A stretch of DNA of 64,000 nt from Ampelomyces quisqualis (taxonomy: Eukaryota > Ascomycota > Dothideomycetes > Pleosporales > Phaeosphaeriaceae), in contig JAGTXZ010000018.1 of the NCBI GenBank assembly GCA_018398575.1, positions 806,001-870,000 of the forward strand. Direction: 5' to 3'. The stretch's first letter is position 1. Each line of letters starts with the position of its first letter. A program made the translations under genes and the position numbers. The notes beneath the pieces are model-generated. The model was not told the origin of the DNA, searched no databases, and worked only from the letters and a program-made list of their open reading frames with translations. Shown in pieces: positions 51,001-61,599 of the stretch.

Positions 51001-54000
51001 TATAACAAGAAGCTTATAGCAGTTGTTAAATACTTTAAAGTATAGACGCTAGAGCTTTAAAGTGTCTACAAGCTGTTTACTATTCTTACAGACTATAAGA
51101 ATCTAAAATACTTTATAACTATGCAATTGCTTATAGAGTAATAACAACGTTAGTTAAAACTACTATCTAAATTTTACTTTTACTTTTAGTACTGCTTAGG
51201 GCGCCTTGCTACTTATCTAGATGCGCTAAGCTAGCGTAAGCAAAATGCATAGAGTTATATGCTGTAACTAGGGCGCGTTATAACTCTACTTTCTATCTAG
51301 TCTGCGTCTATATAGCTCTATAAGGAGGACTATCTACTTCTTTTAGAAAATCTCTTCTTCTTAGACTAGTATATACAAGAGCTTTAGGATAAGGCTATGC
51401 GCTAGGATAAGACATATTAAGCTTATTTACAAGTAGTACGCTAGAGCGCTAGAGTATTTCTATTAGAAGCTAAGATAAATTAATAAGTTAGTAACTGTAA
51501 CGTCTTTACGCATAGCGCGCTTTAGTAAAAAGGCGTAATATAGCTACTAAGGTAGAAGCTACTTACTATAATAGTTATTTAGTAAGCATACAACTTAAAC
51601 TTAGCTAGTTACCTAGGCAAAAATAGGATGTTTTAGATCTTACGTAAAGACTATTATTAAGATAAGATAGCTATAGACGTTACTTAGTTTATCTATAACT
51701 ATTATTGTTACAGAGCTTACGTATCTTGCCTCTAATAATAGAGTCTTTTACAGCTAATTCTAGTTGCAGATTAATACTAGGCCTAAATCTCTATAGATTT
51801 TATAGTAAATCTTCTATAAGCTTGCAAAGCCTTCTTCTAATATCTCTTAGTTATTATAGATAGGCTGTCTAAATACGTGTAACTAGAAGCTATACTATTA
51901 ATAAAGGCTAAAGAGTGCGCAGAGCAATTTAAAGAAGTTTAGTAGCAGTTTTATAGTTTTTTAAGTAGTATAATTAGTAACTACAGCTTAGACTAGCTAA
52001 AGGAATTCTAGAAAACTCTGTGTAAGCTTATTAGAGTTAAATAACTTCTGTCTACAGCATACTATCCTTAAACAGACAGTAGTATAGAATAAGCTAACTA
52101 AGAAGTATAATTAGTCCTAAGGGTTATAATAAACTTTTTTTAAACAAATTAGCCCTAGTGCCTTGCTGCTTGCTAGCTAGCGCTTAATAACAAGAACTCC
52201 TCTACAACTAGTGTTAGCTCTAATTTACTACTAAATAGATATAATATACTACTTATCTAGCCTAAGCATATCTAATAAGTGTTCTGTACAATAGTAAAGA
52301 GGAGGGCTATCTAGTTTATACGCTACCTACAAGAAGGAATAGAAATAGCCTAAGCAGCAATTATATATACTTAGTATAAACAACAAGAGGCTACAGATTA
52401 GGTACGTTAACTAGTACGCTAATATTAGGTTAAGGATAGAGTATAGTTCTTAATAAGAAACGTTAAAATAGTATAGCAAAGTAAGAAGTTAGACTAGCTA
52501 TAAGTAAAGTACACTATAGTAGCTGTGCTAACGCTACTTATAGTTACTTTAGATTTACTAGGAAGCCTTTATAAAACAGTGCACGTTAACCTTATTAAAC
52601 TAGCCTCTAAAGACCTACTTCTAAGCCAAGTTCTCTAAGACTCTAGACTAGAACTAGCGCTAGAACTAGAGGATAAGGACAAAGATCTGCGCAAATAGAA
52701 AGTAGAAGAAATACTCTAAGAGAAAAACGTATAAAGCTATAATAAGAAACAAGTACTAGTTAAGTAGAAGAGATAGCTTATACTGTTATAGTACCTAAAA
52801 GAAGACTTTCTTAATACAAAAGCACTTTACATATTTAAAGGTAACTAGATAAAGCGTTTATAAGGCAATATTACTTAAGAGATAACAAGCATATAAATTT
52901 AGAGCTACGTAAGCTATAGGAAATTTATTTTAAGCTCTAAAGAAGTAACTATCTAGAGACAGCTAGGCTCTTATAGAAGACTCTAAGGAGTTAGCCTAAG
53001 AGCACAATAAAGACACAACAGCTTAGGCCTAATCTCTAATAAAAGGTAACTTATTATTATTAGAGAACGCAGAGTAGCAATAGTAGTAATAGAGTAGGCC
53101 TAGAAGGCTGTTACTAAAGCTTAGAAGTAACGCTGCGCGTAGCTTAAAGTAAGAAGAGATAGAAGTAGTAGTAAGGGCAGCGCAAAAAAGAGCCTTACGC
53201 AATCTTTAGTTAGTAAACTTATAAATAGAAGGCAGGCTAGCTACTACTTACGTTCTAGTTAGCTATAATCTTGCGCTATAACGCTATTATCTCTTATATA
53301 CCTTAACTTAATATATTTAGGGCAGGAACTAGGTTGTTTACTTAGTTTCTGCAGCTAGGCGTTACAATAACAAGAGACAATAATAAAGTGTTAGAGGTAG
53401 AGCTAAAGGCTAAGGCTGTTACGCTACTATTCTAAGTAAGCTAGTAAGCTGCCTTAAAGTTAAGCTTAGCGTTATAGAACTATAGCAAGTTAGAAAAATA
53501 GTTATAGAATAGGTATAGCTAGAAAACTACTTATAGCCTTTAAGTATATAAGGGCGTATATACTAGCTTTCTTAATATATACCTTTATATTCTTACTATT
53601 AGCAATAAGCTTATAAGCCTTAAGCGCTGCGCAAAGAGCTAGATGCGTAGAAAGCTAGCTTATAAACAACTTACAATAGTATTTTACTATATAATAGAAG
53701 CTGTACTTTTTACTACTATTCTATACGCAGTTAATACAGCTGTAAACTGCGCACTTTTTAACATATAATAAGTAGTTAAACTACACGCGCTTTAGCGTTG
53801 TAGCCTTATTATTAGAGTTGCTAGTTACTTTATAACTACTTATATAGTAATAGCGCCTTAAGGGCGTAATAGAGTTAGAAAGAAGGCACTTAGAGCGCGT
53901 AAAAGATAATATTAGAAAGTAATTAACAGGTTAATTGTTAAAAGAGTAGGTATAGTTAGTGTGTAGTCTAGGCGCAGTCTAAAGGTAAGGAAGAAAACTA

Positions 54001-54206
54001 AAAGAAAATAGTGTTAGTAGTATAGGAACTAGGACAGAGCTAGCTAAGCGCTGATATAAAATTACAGTAGGCGCACAGACGTACGCGCATAGCAGGCAGC
54101 TAAGTAATAAGTAGCGCTAAAATAACTTTAGCCTATTTGCGTAACACAATTGCTATATTATAATAACGCAGGCTTTTATATTAAGAGAAGAGTAAGTAAA
54201 GAAGTA

Positions 54207-54393
54207 TGTAATAGGCTAGGCTTTGCCTAGCTCTTTGCCTTCTTAAGAAAAGCTTAGTCTAGCCTTACTACCTCTTTATAAACTAGTACGCACAGAGGGT
54301 ATATAAACCTCTTCTGTAATTAGTAGAGAAGCTTAAAGAATACAACTCTTTTTAGTACCTTATTATTCTATCTTTACAGGCTAGCCTATAACA
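54207..54393 (+). repeat. Right LTR (187 bp) of the gypsy element
   Basis: This is a direct repeat of 47854-48040. It starts TGTAATAGGCTAGGC and ends AGCCTATAACA, with TG...CA termini intact. Confidence 0.9.
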
Positions 54394-54930
54394 GAGTCTA
54401 GCTACTAGAGAGTTATATACTTTCTGCTAGGCAGGCGTTCTTTTAAGGCTATTTAACAGCAATTATTTCTTAATCTATTGTTTCTCTAGGTCTAAGAAGT
54501 TGTTAATAATTATCTAATTAAACTTATTCTTAATAACTAACTTAGAGATACTATTGCGTCTTATCTAGATAGCTTGTACTATTATGTCCTGTACTGTTAT
54601 AAGAATAGTTACTTGTTTTATGTTAGAGGCTACTAATAGCTCTTTAGCCTAGTTAGGTTTAACAAATTTAATTATAAGATTTAGACTCTAAGAGTAAATA
54701 CTAAGAAATAAAGATATAAATTTGTAACTTATTCTAATTACTACTTAAAAGGTTTTTATAGTCCTAAGGCAGTCTAGACTAGAGGGTTTAGGCGCTCTGG
54801 TCTAGAACCGTTTTTAGTGTTCTAGTCTAGAGGATTTTTAGTGTTCTAGTTTGGAACCTTTTTAGTGTTCTAGTTTAGTAAGCTAAGGTTTTTCTGTAAC
54901 TAAGAACTAACTAGGCAGCAGCCTATTACA
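54394..54930. mobile_element. 537-bp segment of unclear origin after the right LTR
   Basis: This RIP-affected stretch lies between the gypsy right LTR and the right 470-bp repeat. It ends AGCCTATTACA, the inverse of the LTR start TGTAATAGGCT, directly against the repeat. It may be part of another element of related terminus, or the 3' part of a longer LTR. It contains a 24-bp tandem repeat. Confidence 0.5.
54811..54882 (+). repeat. 24-bp tandem repeat, three units
   Basis: Three units of TTTTTAGTGTTCTAGT followed by YTRGARSM occur in tandem. A degenerate fourth lies just before (GCGCTCTGGTCTAGAACC). Several TGG trinucleotides survive here, unlike in the surrounding transposons. Confidence 0.8.
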
Positions 54931-55400
54931 AAACTTAACAAAATAAGAAATTATTTCTAGTAACTTTACTAGTTGCAATAAAGTATAATAATATAATATA
55001 AAACTATAAATAAAGTTTATATAAGTCTATAAATAGAACTACATATATGCTAGCACTAATCTAGCAATTATAAATAAACTAAACATACAATTCTTAAGAA
55101 AAGCTTACAGATTTTAGCTTATTCTTAAAATTACGTAATTATTATAGGCGCTAGACTAGCCTGCTTAGTTATTTCTAAAAATAGATGTTAAAGGCTCTTA
55201 ATTCTAATCTTAACATCCTAAATAGGCCTAGTAACAGCTAAGATCTAAATTACTTATAAGAGAACTAAAATTATGTAGCTCTTAATTGGGCAGTACAGGT
55301 AAAACTAATCTAAAACTATCTAAAACTAGCTAAAACTTAACGCTAGGGTCTAAAACCTAGTAACTATCTAATAAAACTAGTAAAACTAGATATTAGTTAC
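54931..55400 (+). repeat. Right 470-bp direct repeat (uninterrupted)
   Basis: This is the complete copy of the 470-bp repeat and retains the empty site of the 5.5-kb DNA transposon at 55298-55306 (GGTAAAACT). It matches the two left pieces over exactly 470 positions, with roughly 14 differences seen, nearly all transitions. Confidence 0.9.
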
Positions 55401-56750
55401 AAGTTACTAGTAAAACTAGAAGCTAGACTCCTAAACTAGATAGCTAGAAGCTAAAACTAGAATACTAGTTCCTAGAAACTAGATAGCTAGTTTCTAGAAA
55501 TTAGAAACTGGATAACAAGTAGCTGGAATTGCAAAGGAGTCTAGAATTAGTAATCTAGATCTAATGCTTGGAGTATATATTGAGGAGTTCTGCTAGCACT
55601 AAAGAAATAACAATTCACACTATTTCTACCATTACTTATCATTTTTAACAGAAGATTCCAGTGAAAATTCCAGCGAAGATCCCCGGGAAGAGACGGACGA
55701 GAGTCACGCGTAATGTGAAGGCGCGGGAATAAGGTCTCATGTTCAATAGGCAGTTATTGATTCCATAAACTCGTTTACCCCATGAGCTTCGGTGGCTAGT
55801 CAGATCTCCATGTAGCGCCTCGCACACTTTCCACATATGCACGAAATCTAGGTTCTCCAGTCGGCAGTCTCGTTACTTGCCGCACAGAATGGGGATCAAA
55901 ATGCCGCATTTGTATGGCGATGACGACAATTCAAAGTCAGCATTCGATACGATGCATCGTCCTCAAGGGAAGCAAATCCTGAGATATCCAGGTTTTCACC
56001 ATCAAAAGGGCGCAAACCCCTAGATGACGGTAACTATTGTACTTAATACTTAGCGCAGCACGCTCGTACCCTACCCGGTACCAGTATGTCTCGCTTCGGC
56101 CCGCAGTGCTCGAGCCATCGACTTCTCCAGGGTTTTGTTTCAGCCTCCGCGATAATCCTGGCAATCTCGGCAAGGTTCTCAAGACGTCGTTGAGACCTTA
56201 TTAAGACTCGGCTGTAGCTTGTTGGGGAGGTACTTGCGTATCGCGTATAGATCATCAGCGCGAGTGTTGGGGAGGAGTGCTTAGTGGGGCGCATAAAATT
56301 GTGCGTCGTTTTCGGGGGCTGTTGTGCGAGCAAGGGGGCCTTTACTCCGTAGTAGGAAGCGCTTTGCAGCAATGGAGGGAGGCTGGGCTCTGTGTCGACT
56401 GCTAGGTATAGTGTTCGACGTAAGCTTGAAGAATGGTTCACATCGCTGTTTCGTTGGAATATATTGTACTTCAGACCACCATACATATCGTTTACCCACA
56501 ATTTTTAATCCCAAGCCACACTACACTGTCAGACACCAACAGCTACTCACAGGTCTTCTCTCAAAGTCATGGCATTGAGTGCTTCCAAAAGCCTACCCAA
56601 ACATCTTCGCTCGAAGCAGCGGTGTTAAAAGTCCCCACGGGTGCCAATCGCACCCAGAAGAAAACACAGTACGTTCTGATTTTTCAAGTCCCAAATTGCT
56701 TCACTGCGCCCAGATATCTTAAAAGTCATCACCGGAAGGAAAAGCCTTGT
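55401..56750. other. Edge of the transposon nest and gene-free flank
   Basis: Bases 55401-55560 are a loose array of CTAGAAACTAG / AACTAGATAGCTAG-like motifs. From about 55640 the composition returns to normal. The remaining 1.1 kb has short frames on both strands without recognisable features. A TACTCCGTA motif lies at 56343-56351. Confidence 0.5.
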
Positions 56751-57401
56751 TTAGACCTCGGTGATGGCAACCAGGGTCAGCTTCGGGATTTCGGTCTCGT
56801 CAGCAACCTCGTTACGCTTAACTTTGTGCTCGGCAGCGGGCGTTCCGGCGGCGGCGGAGTCCTTGGCAACATTGACACCAGGGTTGACAACGATACCAAT
56901 GCCAGCGTTGGGCGAGCCAAGCTCGACTTTTGGCTGGTCCTTGAGGGCCTCGCGGGCGTAGGAAAGAGCGGCATTGAACCCCTCGAGATCACGCTTGATC
57001 CACTCCATGGCGCCCTCGACAGCAGTCAGCTTGTCTTCCTGAACCGGGGCTGGTGTACGCCTGGTGATGAAGTCGTTGATGGCGCGGCGGAGGAGGTTGG
57101 GTGCACGTTTAGCTGCTTCGCCCTCAGCTGGTTGTTCTTGGTTTTCTGCGGCAGGGGCCTCTTGGGCCTGCTCCCCTTGCTGACCTTGTTGTGCTCCCGC
57201 TTCAGCGGCGGCGTTTCCTGCAGCGGCTTCGTTGGATCCTGAGGCCAAGGTGGCCATCAGCTCAGAGGCTGATTTTGCTTCTCCGATCGCGATTTCACCA
57301 TCACCGACTACCAGGGCAGGTGAATAGGCGCCCAAATTGATGTTAAGCGGGACGGCGCCAACGGTGGCGACAAACGCAAGGAGGACGTGTTGGGGAAGCA
57401 T
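56751..57401 (-). CDS. Secreted protein with several dibasic cleavage sites
   Basis: This single exon encodes 216 residues from the ATG at 57401, which opens a signal peptide (MLPQHVLLAFVATVGA). An upstream in-frame start would bury it. The mature N-terminus PLNINLGAYSPALVVGDGEIAIG looks like a conserved segment of ascomycete secreted proteins of unknown function. Residues 50-97 are a low-complexity Ala/Glu/Gln stretch. Dibasic sites occur at 98-99 (KR), 105-106 (RR), 114-115 (RR), 136-137 (KR) and 195-196 (KR), so Kex2-type processing in the Golgi is possible. There are no cysteines in the mature part. Function is unknown. The gene sits 1.35 kb from the transposon nest and has ordinary GC content, so it is not RIP-affected. 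Confidence 0.75.
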   Translation of the reverse strand: MLPQHVLLAFVATVGAVPLNINLGAYSPALVVGDGEIAIGEAKSASELMATLASGSNEAAAGNAAAEAGAQQGQQGEQAQEAPAAENQEQPAEGEAAKRAPNLLRRAINDFITRRTPAPVQEDKLTAVEGAMEWIKRDLEGFNAALSYAREALKDQPKVELGSPNAGIGIVVNPGVNVAKDSAAAGTPAAEHKVKRNEVADETEIPKLTLVAITEV

Positions 57402-59321
57402 CTTGATGTTCTTAGTCTTGATTGACCGGAATAGTTGGAGAACCGGTAGTATAGAGTGAAGAAAGAAGTACAATTAAATTCCGAAAACGAGGAGTCAGTA
57501 AAATTAGTGAACGTCGAAATAGTCGCCGGGACTAATGTTAGGTATCGAAGTGAATTGAGTGACCGGACTGAAAAATCGAAGATGTGTACTGATCTGCTTC
57601 TTATATACCTTTCCGACACATATCAGCTCTGATATTGGGTGTCTAGGATCGTTAGTCGCCAAGAGTTGACCACTGTTTTGAGTGATGCTGAAACTTCTTT
57701 GAAGCTGTGCCAAGAATCTGTAAGCATAGCATGGCAAACCTGGCAGCTTGCTGAACTGTGTGCCGAGAACATCTCGCCACTTAAGGCCTGCGCGAAAATT
57801 TTGTGACGCAGAGCCAAGAAGAGATAAGCCTGGACTATAGGCACGGAGGTTTCCTAGGGTGTTGCTGCACTAAGTGGAGCCGTGATGGTAGCCTCGAGGT
57901 CTATGCATGGCTGATGCCTTGCCTTTCTCGCGGAGCGAGGCAGTCAGGTAACATGAGTCTTGGTACACAAATCTTGAGTCGTTGTCAGGAGTTTGTGCTG
58001 ATCAAGTGCGAACTCCTGGAGCCTCTGAAAGGATTGGGCGGAATCTGCCCTGTGTAAAACTCTGAGTCCACCCCAATCAACGATATTTGGTCAAAGCATC
58101 AAGAGCTGTCGCACAGTATCGAAGTCAGCCGAACGAGCATGTTAGCTTTTTGAAGCAAGCAAATGATCTTGGGCGCTTGCCTTGCGTCCGCGGAATAGTG
58201 TTGTCAAGCATAGGAGGTTCATTAACGGGTCGGGTCAAGTGACCTCTTCTCAGGAAAAGTTCCATCGCCGTAGGGTGTACGTAGGTCAGCGAGACTCTTG
58301 CTTTCCGTGACAATTCTCGAAAGCGTTCATGTTCGCTCAGGGTGGATGTGACAGCCCTTGGCGCATGAAGCTTTCGGACGTAGAAGCTTTGTGGCGACAA
58401 TTAGTTATCGACTAAGTGGAGCTGTTCACGCTTATACCGAAGGCGACCAGGATGGCGGCTTAGGAGACGCTTCCCGTAGTTTGAGATGGACGTTGCGTTC
58501 AGGCATTCAGGCTCGAACCGGACGTAGTATGCCTGACTTTGGACAGGTGCTCCAACGAAGGTGCGACAGATGTGGTCTTGGCTCATCGATAGATCGCTGG
58601 TTCAGTGCCCATAATAGGCTGTCCGCAGCATCTCGAACCTAAGCTTAAGGATGATTGCTTGTCGTGGATGGTGAGCGTACGCGAGAGGCTGAGGCACGCC
58701 TGCTCGAAGCCTGCACGTGTCATTGCGAGAACTGTTGCAACTACATCTCAGTACCGACGGAAAGCTATTTATAACTGTACTATAAACGCATTGTCGTGAA
58801 GGAGTACGGGTCGCGTGAACAGAAGCAGGTTTTTGACGAAGTTGTGTGTATTGCGATTGATGGTGTTGTTTCGCGGGACAAAACGGACGAGCCGCCAATG
58901 AGCCGTCTCATAGGCCCTTTCCCACCGGTCCTCAAGGGCGGCCCCTCCACCATGACCCCTTAAAGCGAGACACAGTTGTACAATGCAATAAAAGCGCCGA
59001 TTATAACGTTTGTACTCCGTACCCGGCCCACGACCCAAGCGAAGCTAGCGTAGGTTTACCGGACCCTTCGCTACAACCTTTCCAGTTCATCAGCAAAAGC
59101 GTCCTAGGTACGGAGTAGGGAGTACTCCGTAAGATACTCACAAACACTCCTCGCACCCCACGATCATTGCCCAGCTGTACCAAGCGCTGTCATCAATGCT
59201 CTTCCGCGTTGAAGTGGACCAGTCCCACTGTCTCCCCCGCAAAATGAACTTCGAGAAGCCGTTCGCTCTTGGCAGGGAGTCTTGGCCTCGTGACAAGATT
59301 TGAGCCAGACTTCCCCGTGAC
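57402..59321. other. 1.9-kb region without a convincing gene
   Basis: Frames on both strands are short, mostly without ATG and without motifs. TACTCCGTA-type motifs occur at 59012-59022, 59109-59117 and 59123-59131; the last two form an inverted pair. Confidence 0.45.
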
Positions 59322-59896
59322 CCCTGGGGTACAAATGCGGTGTTAAATACCCAGCGCGGTGTTAATATACACTGCAGTATTATGTAAATTTACTTTTTAA
59401 CACCGCACGTAGAAGATATTTACATAGCTGCAGTGTTTTTTACACTAAAGTAGTGTTTTTTTACCTGCTACTTTTATTAGTATAAATTTTTTTTGCGTTA
59501 TATGTAAGATTTTAGTGTTTACTGCTAAGACTTTTTCTTGCTTATTTTTAACTCCTCTCTATTTCTACTAATTTTCTACTTTTTCTCTCTCTCTCTGTTT
59601 TAAACCTACTAGACCCTAGATTTTAACCTGTGTGCAATGCTTCTTACCCTTTGTACAGGTGTGTTGTAGAGGGGTAGAGTAAGTAAAGAGACGCAAAAGA
59701 AGTAAGGTAAGTAAAAAGACGCAAGAGAGATAAATAGAAAAAAAATAACAAAGTTAGAAATAGTATATATTTACTGCGTAAATTTACCTTAACTGTGTAA
59801 ATATAGACGACTTTGCAGTGTTTCTAGGGGGAATTCTGCGGGGTTTTTTTACACGATTCCACGCGGGGTATTTAACACTGCGTTTGTACCGCAGTG
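59322..59896. mobile_element. 575-bp MITE with 31-bp terminal inverted repeats
   Basis: The left end (59322-59352, CCCTGGGGTACAAATGCGGT and on to AAATACCC) is the inverse of the right end (59866-59896, GGGTATTTAACACTGC and on to GTACCGCAGTG), with a few mismatches. The interior is AT-rich, non-coding and contains further GCGGTGTTAA / TTAACACCGC copies just inside the left end. No clear target duplication is seen. A single end of the same family is present at 40136-40166. Confidence 0.8.
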
Positions 59897-60541
59897 CGAC
59901 GCTGCCGCACATCGTGTTTCGTCCCCCATGAGCATGTCCCGAACCGCTCTCATCTCCACACAATGCGCGCTGCCTACTCCGTACGCGATGTAATGTTGGT
60001 GTCTGTGAAGCATGCAAAAATTAGACCCAGATCCAACATGTGGAGCCAGGTAGTGTAGGATGATTGTTGAACATCGTTGTGCTGTAAACGTGATAATGTT
60101 GTCCAGGACTACAGCCTCAGCATACCGGTATGTACGATAGGTACCGCACTTCGCACAGGTAGTCTTGTGTCAAGCACGAGAGACATGTTCACGGTTGCGG
60201 TTGTCAAATCTCGCACCTAGTCTTATTCTATAAACGCTGGAGGTACCACCTGAATTAGCGCGTATTTTCCATTATTCATTATGCTTTCGCTGTGAAGTTT
60301 ACCTAGTTTTTCCTGATAACAAGGTCCCGACGCGGGCGCTGGGCATCCTGCCCAAGTTTGAACGTTTGAACCCCACCAAAATTCTGCGAAGAATTTTCGC
60401 GCCAACATCAACTGAACAATCAAGATCCACAAGCTGACTCTGTATTTTCAAAAGCTTCTGGATGATAGTGTTCCTTACCGGGTCTTCAAGTGTTGACAAT
60501 ATATGTTTGTCTTTTTGGCGACAGACATCAGCACCCAAACT
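59897..60541. other. Intergenic region, no gene seen
   Basis: These 645 bp lie between the MITE and the tRNA gene. A TACTCCGTA motif lies at 59975-59983. No gene is supported. Confidence 0.45.
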
Positions 60542-60634
60542 GGCTCGGTGGTGTAGTTGGTTATCACGTCAGTCTAACAAGGCACTCGCCCTCGGAAACA
60601 CTGAAGGTCCCGAGTTCAAACCTCGGCTGAGTCA
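60542..60634 (+). tRNA. tRNA-Val(AAC) with a 19-nt intron
   Basis: The cloverleaf folds completely: acceptor GGCTCGG with CTGAGTC (two G-T pairs) and discriminator A; D-arm within GTGTAGTTGGTTATCAC; anticodon stem TCAGT with ACTGA; T-arm CCGAG-TTCAAAC-CTCGG. The anticodon AAC is at 60576-60578. The 19-nt intron 60580-60598 lies one base 3' of the anticodon, the canonical position, and the mature length is 74. Internal promoter boxes A (TGGTGTAGTTGG) and B (AGTTCAAACC) are intact, so it is probably functional. Confidence 0.95.
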
Positions 60635-61599
60635 TGCGTTGCCCTCGTGGGCTTCCTTTTTGCTGCTTGTGCAGTGTGGTAGTAGTCTGGAAAGTGTAGT
60701 AGTACTCAGTCAGGGGCGGCAAAAGATTTTTTTTCAACCATAGCGAGGTTGCGATCATCATTGTGTTGCAGGAAAAGCAGGAACATTATTGACACGATCA
60801 GGAATTCAGGCCGGTCGCAGTACAAATTTCCTTTGGCATTTCAACGATGATTTGACTGCTTATAAAGAAGTCCAGACATCAATACCTGGCCGTGAGGGTA
60901 AATAACTAATCGGGGATTTTAGTTTCCATAAATTTACATAAGTATACGTCAGGTTGATAGTGCCAACATGCACACCAAGTAATTAATTAAGACAGAGGAA
61001 GATCAAGGAAGTCGCCCTCCTGAATATCTTCCTCACCCTTCCGTTCAGACTGTGCCAAGAAGTAACGCGGCAACGCGGCGATTGCTCGCAAATTTACACA
61101 TGCTAGATTTCATTACGTGGAAGCGTATTGCCTCTGTATCCATGAGCTACGTTCTGAATGACCCGCCGGTTCGCACTTGTCTATCTCAATCAATGGTCAT
61201 AGTCAATAGGCTAACGAACATAAATTTGTAGACTAGGTAGCAGACACGTTGAACAGGATATAGAAGTGTAGCGGAGCAAAAGAATCCTTAAGCACCATGA
61301 ACATAAGATGTATGTTCTACGACAAGAGGCATATACACACAGGTAAAGAGCGCAAAGAGTGCGAACACCCTCTCGAGCTGAGTTCAGAAGTGCTTCTGGA
61401 AACAAATGACGATGGAATACCTACCTACGGCAAGCTAAGAATTCCGGTCCCTTGCCTCATCCTGATTCCTAACAACCTTAACGTAGTTTATTTGCTCTCA
61501 AAATTTCAACAAAAAAGAAACAGTATACCTAGACCATATATTTTAAAAAAAGACTTTTTTTATAAAAAGATACTAAAGTAATACTGCTTATACGTCAAA
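60635..61599. other. Gene-free flank after the tRNA
   Basis: A plus-strand ATG frame at 61297-61581 (94 codons, MNIRCMFYDKRHIHTG) runs into the AT-rich DNA that follows. It has no recognisable motif and may be a truncated gene start or chance. Nothing else is seen. Confidence 0.35.
60657..60661 (+). terminator. RNA polymerase III T-run terminator
   Basis: TTTTT lies 22 bp after the tRNA discriminator base, the first run of four or more T residues downstream. A longer T8 run follows near 60727. Confidence 0.6.

Larger units (their letters stand above)
47854..54393 (+). mobile_element. Ty3/gypsy LTR retrotransposon, RIP-inactivated
   Basis: Two 187-bp LTRs (47854-48040, 54207-54393) begin TGTAATAGG, end in CCTATAACA or its mutated form, and contain GTATATAAACC. 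Between them, relics in order can be read through many TAG/TAA stops. The gag start near 48076 reads ATA GCT CTA instead of an ATG. A zinc-knuckle relic (YCSKQGHYVQGC) lies near 49100. The reverse transcriptase near 50090-50500 shows SPVLLVKKA-like sequence and AYLDNILIYSS for YLDD. An RNase H region follows near 50880. Integrase traces include VIIDRLSKYV and QTDSSIE at 51.8-52.1 kb, and a chromodomain-like segment lies near 52.7-52.85 kb. No frame of 60 codons survives. No matching target duplication flanks the LTRs. Confidence 0.88.

Noticed and set aside
54931..55400. 470-bp direct repeats as LTRs of an outer retrotransposon
   Set aside because: They do not start with TG or end with CA, no primer-binding site or purine tract adjoins them, and the enclosed block begins and ends with its own inverted termini.
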